Under the pieces are notes generated by a model. That model saw only the letters and a program-made list of their open reading frames with translations. It was not told the origin of the DNA and ran no database searches. A stretch of 64,000 nt of DNA. Origin: Hydra vulgaris (taxonomy: Eukaryota > Cnidaria > Hydrozoa > Anthoathecata > Hydridae). Both the position numbers and the translations under genes were made by a program. Below, in pieces: positions 59,751 through 64,000 of the stretch. Where the stretch lies: the NCBI RefSeq assembly GCF_038396675.1, contig NC_088921.1, forward strand, positions 48,056,001 through 48,120,000, written 5' to 3'. Numbering within the stretch: the stretch's first letter is position 1; each line of letters opens with the position of its first letter.

Positions 59751-60626
59751 TTTTTTTTTTTTTTTTTTTGTTTTGTTTATTTAACAATATTCTCTGGTAA
59801 AAGTGTCGTTGGTACATAATATATGAAGAACACGGAAACTCGAAGAAGATCATAAGATCCTGTCACCGAGAACCGTTTAACAATACAAAGATTATAAACC
59901 AACTATTTCAAAAAAATATAAAATAAAAAGTAAATACCGTTTAAGAAAACCTTCATACAAATAAAATAACCTCAATTATAAAACACCGTTTAACTAAACA
60001 ATAAAAAAATAAAATCAAATATTTGAAATTAGTAAATACCGTTTTTATGAAAACCGTCATACAAATAAAATAGCGATTAAAAAAACAATAAAAAATAAAA
60101 ACAAATATTTTAAATTACATTTAGAAACACTTATAAAAGAGAAACGAGAACAGAAGAACTCGAAAATATTTTCTATTGAGAAAATAACTTTTTTCAGTTT
60201 GTTTTTGAAAGAAGAAAAATTCCAACTTTGGGAAAAATCAAAATTTTTTAAAACTATTTGGTTCCACAAATAAGCTCCGCGATAAGATACAAAAGACCTT
60301 CCAAAATTTGTATGCGAATAATGTTGATAAATAAAATTGTCATTTCTTATATCATATTTGTTTTTGGGCTTTATTGCATATAAATTTTGAAAAGGTATTG
60401 GAGCTAAGTTTAAGTCTAAGTTCTTACATTTAAATATAAAGCAAAGAGTGTTAAAAACATTTAGTTGGTACATATTAAGAATACTCATTTTGAATAAAAG
60501 TGGTTTTGCACGAGTAAAACGATCTTTAAAATTTATTAGTCGTGCTAGATGCTTCTGTTGCCGATAAAGAGGATCTAATTGACTTTTTTTTAGCACTGCC
60601 CCATGCGATATTTGAATAATTTAGAT

Positions 60627-60628
<2 letters not shown>

Positions 60629-60701
<73 letters not shown>
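60629..60701. repeat. (TA)n microsatellite
   Basis: About 36 TA units within the LINE, next to the hAT-like block. Confidence 0.95.
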
Positions 60702-60703
<2 letters not shown>

Positions 60704-60850
60704 GAGCTTTAATCGAGCCTATATGAACGAGCCTATGATGTTCAAGCCCGGCTCGTTTACCATTCGAGACGAACATGAACGAGCTCTTCTCGAGCCGATC
60801 ACCGAGCCGTTCACGAACACGAGCCCGGATTTACAGCCCTACCTATTACA
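60702..60850 (-). mobile_element. GC-rich hAT-like terminus inside the LINE
   Basis: On the minus strand it starts TAGGGCTGTAAATCCGGGCT, then iterates CGAGCC/GGCTCG words. The start resembles hAT ends (C/TAGGGxTGTAAA). Base composition is strikingly unlike its surroundings. Only one end is present before the TA array. Confidence 0.5.
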
Positions 60851-62317
60851 GAGGACACCTTTGTTTCAAGAAGACCAATATGGTTTCTCCATGACAAATT
60901 TTCATCAAAAAGTAATCCCAAAAATTTTGTTTATTTTTTACGTTTAACTTTATTTTTATTAATAAGCAGTTTAGGCAGCTTTAACGGAAGATTAATTTTT
61001 TTTTTTTTTTTGAAAAAGAGTAAAGCTAGTTTTTTCACAATTTAGGGATACTTTATTTGCTATGAACCAGATCAGAGGTTAAAATTTTTGAGTTCAATAT
61101 TCATAGTATCAAACAAAGTCTTTGCATCAGGATGATTAAAAAATAAATTTGACTCGTCAGCATACATAATTGTAGATATTTGTTGGAAAGCTTTATGCAT
61201 ATTGTTAATATATATTAAAAACAATAATGGACCTAGGATTGAACCCGGAGGAACTCCACACTAATATCGAGGGCCTCTGACTTTTCTAGTAATACAAATT
61301 GCTTTCTGTTAGACAAATAGCTTTGAATCCACTTAAATGCCTATTATACCGTAATATTTTAGCTTGGAAAGTAAAATACTGTGATCGACTGTATCAGAGG
61401 CCTTGGAAAGATCAACAAACATTCCTTTTACTAGTTCATCACTATCTAACGACTTATATATTTTGTCAGCAAGTTTAATAATAGCATGTTCAGTAGAGCA
61501 ATTGCTTTGAAATCCAAACTTGTTTTTGCATAATAACTTGTTTAACGTAAAGTAATTATTAACTGTAATTAAATGTAAACTTTAGATAAGTTATCAAGAA
61601 ATAATTTTTTCTAATTTACTCCTATGCTTTTTATGAAAAATTTTATAAATGATTAGTATATACTTTCTCAAAACTTTTTAAACGTGATTGCCGTTTTTTC
61701 CCGTGTACTCTTAATTTTGAAATGTACCTGAGAAATTATCAAATGCAAAATTAGGATCGGTTGATGAATAAACTCTATCCCGTCGTTCTACTTGCTGTTT
61801 GTTTTTGAAATTATTCAGGTTTTTATTGAAAGATTTCTGTAAGTTACAAAGCATTTTTTATTGTCAATATTAAAAAGTACTTCGCGTGTTATATGGAAAA
61901 CCGGAAAATGATCAGAAAAAAGTCTGCAATAAAAAGGCCTGATTCAAACTTAGTATTTAGGAAACTGTTTGTTAAAATATTGTCAATCACAGAAGATAGT
62001 TGGTTAGTAATGCGTGTGAGCTTAATTATGGTGGGTATTATTAAATTCAAATAGTAAATTGAAAAAGTTTTTTTATGTTTGCAAACTTTTTATAACATAA
62101 TGCATCTATATTTATATTTCCCGCAAAATTTCTATTCAGTTTTTCTAATGTAGTCCAACTTTCTGTTAAAAAGTTATGTTAAAAACATATTTTGTTTTTT
62201 CTAATAGACTTGAGTTTTTAAAAACTGCGATTCAATATTCTTATGAGTTGGAGAATTTCAATTTGATTATTAACTTCTTCGCGGTCATTCTTGAAAGAAA
62301 ACCTTTAAAGCTGGCTA

Positions 62318-62500
62318 AGGATCGTCCATAAAATTACGCAACGCTAAATTTATTCTTATAACAAACGTAGGAGATTATTTGCTCTTTCACGCGTGATTTT
62401 CATAGAATTTAAAGCGCTATTTTACTTTTTGGACTAAGTGAGGGAAAATTTGCGATCCCATTTATTAAGCTGATTAGATTTAGCGTTGCGTAACTTTTTG
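62318..62500. mobile_element. MITE-like element related to 56.9 kb
   Basis: AAGGATCGTCCATAAAATTA then CGCAACGCTAAAT on the left; ATTTAGCGTTGCGTAA on the right, 16-bp mirrored arms. It shares GATCGTCCATAAA with the 56.9 kb element. Confidence 0.6.
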
Positions 62501-62512
62501 CATAATATTCAC

Positions 62513-62700
62513 TGCGGCCGTGGCGCAATGGTTAAAGCGCTTGCTTTTTAAGCAGGAGATCGAGGTTTGAAACGAGCTTTGGACATATTTTCGCGTCACG
62601 GTAAGGAAGGAGGCGTGAAGTTCCTGGTCAAATGCACTTCCGCGGTGTTCTGTGACAAGACCGTTAGGTCTTCTTGGGGCACCTAACAAAAAAAAAAAAA
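62513..62700 (+). mobile_element. tRNA-derived SINE, family B, full-length
   Basis: Head: CGTGGCGCAATGG (A box), anticodon arm CTTGC-TTTTTAA-GCAGG with anticodon TTT (Lys type), B box GAGGTTTGAAACG. Body: CACGGTAAGGAAGGAGGCGT, GGTCAAATGCACTTCCGCGG, ACCGTTAGGTCTTCTTGGGG. Tail: poly-A from about 62687. Fragments of the same family lie at 39.8 and 40.4 kb. Confidence 0.85.
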
Positions 62701-63280
62701 AATTCATTTAGCGAAACAATTTTACAACAAGTATCGCCTTTGATTTATTTCGGCAAATAATTTTTTTCGAATAGCTGTCTTAAACACTGATACCTTCGTT
62801 AATAAATCTTTTTTTAACAAAGGTATCTGCATTTTTTAGACAACACGATTTTTTTAATATTCTTGTTTTCCCATGGTATTTTTGTTAGTTAAGCACTATT
62901 TTTACTTTTTTAAGTTTAGTATTAATTTCATGACTTTATCAAAAATATATAAGAACTTTGCATGAGGGCTTTTGATAAAAATAGTTTTTTTTTTCAAAAT
63001 ACACTTGCCATTTACATTTTATCGCTAACAATTTACATTTTTTTTATTTGATGATAAAGTTTGAATCATTTAAGCTCGAAGATGCAGAAAAAACAATCCG
63101 TATGTTATACAGAAACAAATTTTGAATATAAAACTTATAAACATATCAAGATCTAAAGTATTCCCTCTTGACATATCGAAGCAAATATTAAGACCTTTAT
63201 TTTTTATAATCCTTCAATAAAAAAAAAAAAACTTTTTTTAATCTATTAAAACTAACCATACCCCATGAGTAGCTAAACAT
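62701..63280. other. AT-rich stretch, nothing recognised
   Basis: No feature supported. Confidence 0.4.
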
Positions 63281-63388
63281 TTCAACGGTTTTGAATAAAT
63301 TCAACGGTTTTGAATAAATTCAACGGTTTTGAATAAATTCAACGGTTTTGAATAAATTCAATGGTTTTGAATATATTCAAAACCGTTG
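63281..63388. repeat. 19-bp minisatellite ending in an inverted copy
   Basis: About five copies of TTCAACGGTTTTGAATAAA at 19-bp steps from 63281, the last with T for C. The array closes with TTCAAAACCGTTG (63376-63388), the reverse complement of the unit. Confidence 0.95.
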
Positions 63389-64000
63389 CAAAAAAATTTG
63401 TCAACGAGGTTGCAGACCAAAGGTTTGCGCAACCTGTTATCTGTTCCGATATCTTGTGTGAGATTAAACATTCTGATTTTACATTTAACATTTTATATTT
63501 AACTTTATTTATATTTATTTGTTATTTAATTTTTTAAATCAAATCTCATTACTAGTAAAAAAAACCCAATGAAAATAAATTTTCTTTTTAATGGCTTACC
63601 TTAATGATGTAAATCATTGCTATTAAATTGCGCATTTATCACGAATTACCCTTAGGACAATAAATTGATACAGCCAAGTAAAAAAAAAATTACAGCATCG
63701 CATCAACTTGAAACACTTAAGCGCATATTTTTGTTTAATGCATATAAACGAAATATTTAGTTAAACTTTAATTAAAGTTCATGAACCTTTTTCAAAACAA
63801 ACTTTCAAACTTTTGCCACAATGAGCCTTTAAAGTATAGGACAAAACATCAACTTTTTATTTAGACCCAAACAAACAAACAAAAAAATTTAGTTTAACTT
63901 TTAAGTTAATACTTTTATTGAAAATTATTTTATTTTTTTATTTTTTTTTATTTTTACTTTTATTGAAAATATTGAAAATAATTTTCTACTATAATACTGA
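63389..64000. other. AT-rich stretch, nothing recognised
   Basis: No feature supported. Confidence 0.4.

Larger units (their letters stand above)
59751..62310 (-). pseudogene. APE-type LINE, decayed, inserted in another LINE
   Basis: Minus-strand order: endonuclease remnants at about 62.1-61.8 kb (GNINIDAL; KLTRITNQLSSVIDNILTNS; FFSDHFPVFH); reverse transcriptase at 61.56-60.86 kb (KFGFQSNCSTEHAIIKLADK; FVDLSKASDTVDHSILL, with Ser for the usual Phe; SYLSNRKQFV); an inserted GC-rich block and TA array at 60.63-60.85 kb; then thumb and tail at 60596-60057 (LDPLYRQQKHLARLINFKDR, SFVSYRGAYLWN). A poly-A tail is seen as T-run 59751-59769. Many frame breaks. It is close in type to the 33.6 kb LINE. 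Confidence 0.8.

Noticed and set aside
60603-60947. 114-codon open frame
   Set aside because: Starts in a TA array and runs through a hAT-like block and antisense LINE sequence.
62513-62585. Functional tRNA-Lys gene
   Set aside because: A B box off consensus, no proper acceptor-stem pairing, and attached SINE body with poly-A show it is a SINE head. The same applies at 9.2, 12.3, 40.5 and 46.2 kb.

Overview
The window looks like nuclear DNA of a cnidarian, most probably Hydra. It is very AT-rich, the few host exons are short with GT/AG introns, and most recognisable sequence is decayed transposable elements of kinds known from Hydra: APE-type LINEs, tRNA-headed SINEs, and pogo, Tc1, hAT, Transib and CACTA-group DNA elements. 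The organism is inferred from character and recalled family resemblance; no search was possible.

Only two host genes are supported. (1) A minus-strand fatty-acid elongase (ELOVL family): start exon 10185-10424, histidine-box exon 5736-5850, a further core exon 5243-5370. At least one exon between them and the C-terminal exon were not found. (2) A plus-strand gene for a small secreted cysteine-rich protein resembling a single IGFBP-type domain: exons 43263-43392, 43594-43719 and 43842-43897. A possible alternative last exon lies at 44512-44573. Both candidate last exons encode short, strongly basic, helix-like tails.

Layout: 0-4.6 kb LINE relic, short tandem duplications, a small inverted-repeat element; 5.2-10.4 kb elongase gene with a LINE relic and a SINE in introns; 12.1 kb second SINE; 13.6-14.7 kb CACTG-ended element; 16.4-19.6 kb Transib element with broken RAG1-like transposase; 20.1-22 kb LINE; 22.7 kb pogo scrap; 23.7-24.8 kb hAT-like element; 28-31 kb minisatellites; 32.8-37.3 kb a LINE nested inside an older LINE; 37.4 kb G-rich minisatellite; 37.9-39.2 kb Tc1 element; 39.8-42.3 kb SINE and LINE scraps; 43.2-44.6 kb secreted-protein gene; 44.6-47.9 kb full-length dead pogo element carrying a SINE; 48.8-50.9 kb and 57.5-58.3 kb two pseudogenes of unnamed recurrent families; 54.6-56.3 kb LINE; 59.6-62.3 kb LINE inserted in a LINE; then a MITE, a SINE and a minisatellite.

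The points most worth a second look are the two basic tails of the secreted protein and the pogo element sitting between one stop codon and a downstream AATAAA; the Transib element with CACWATG termini and near-matching 5-bp target duplications; and repeated perfect snap-back inverted duplications inside otherwise unrelated element relics.
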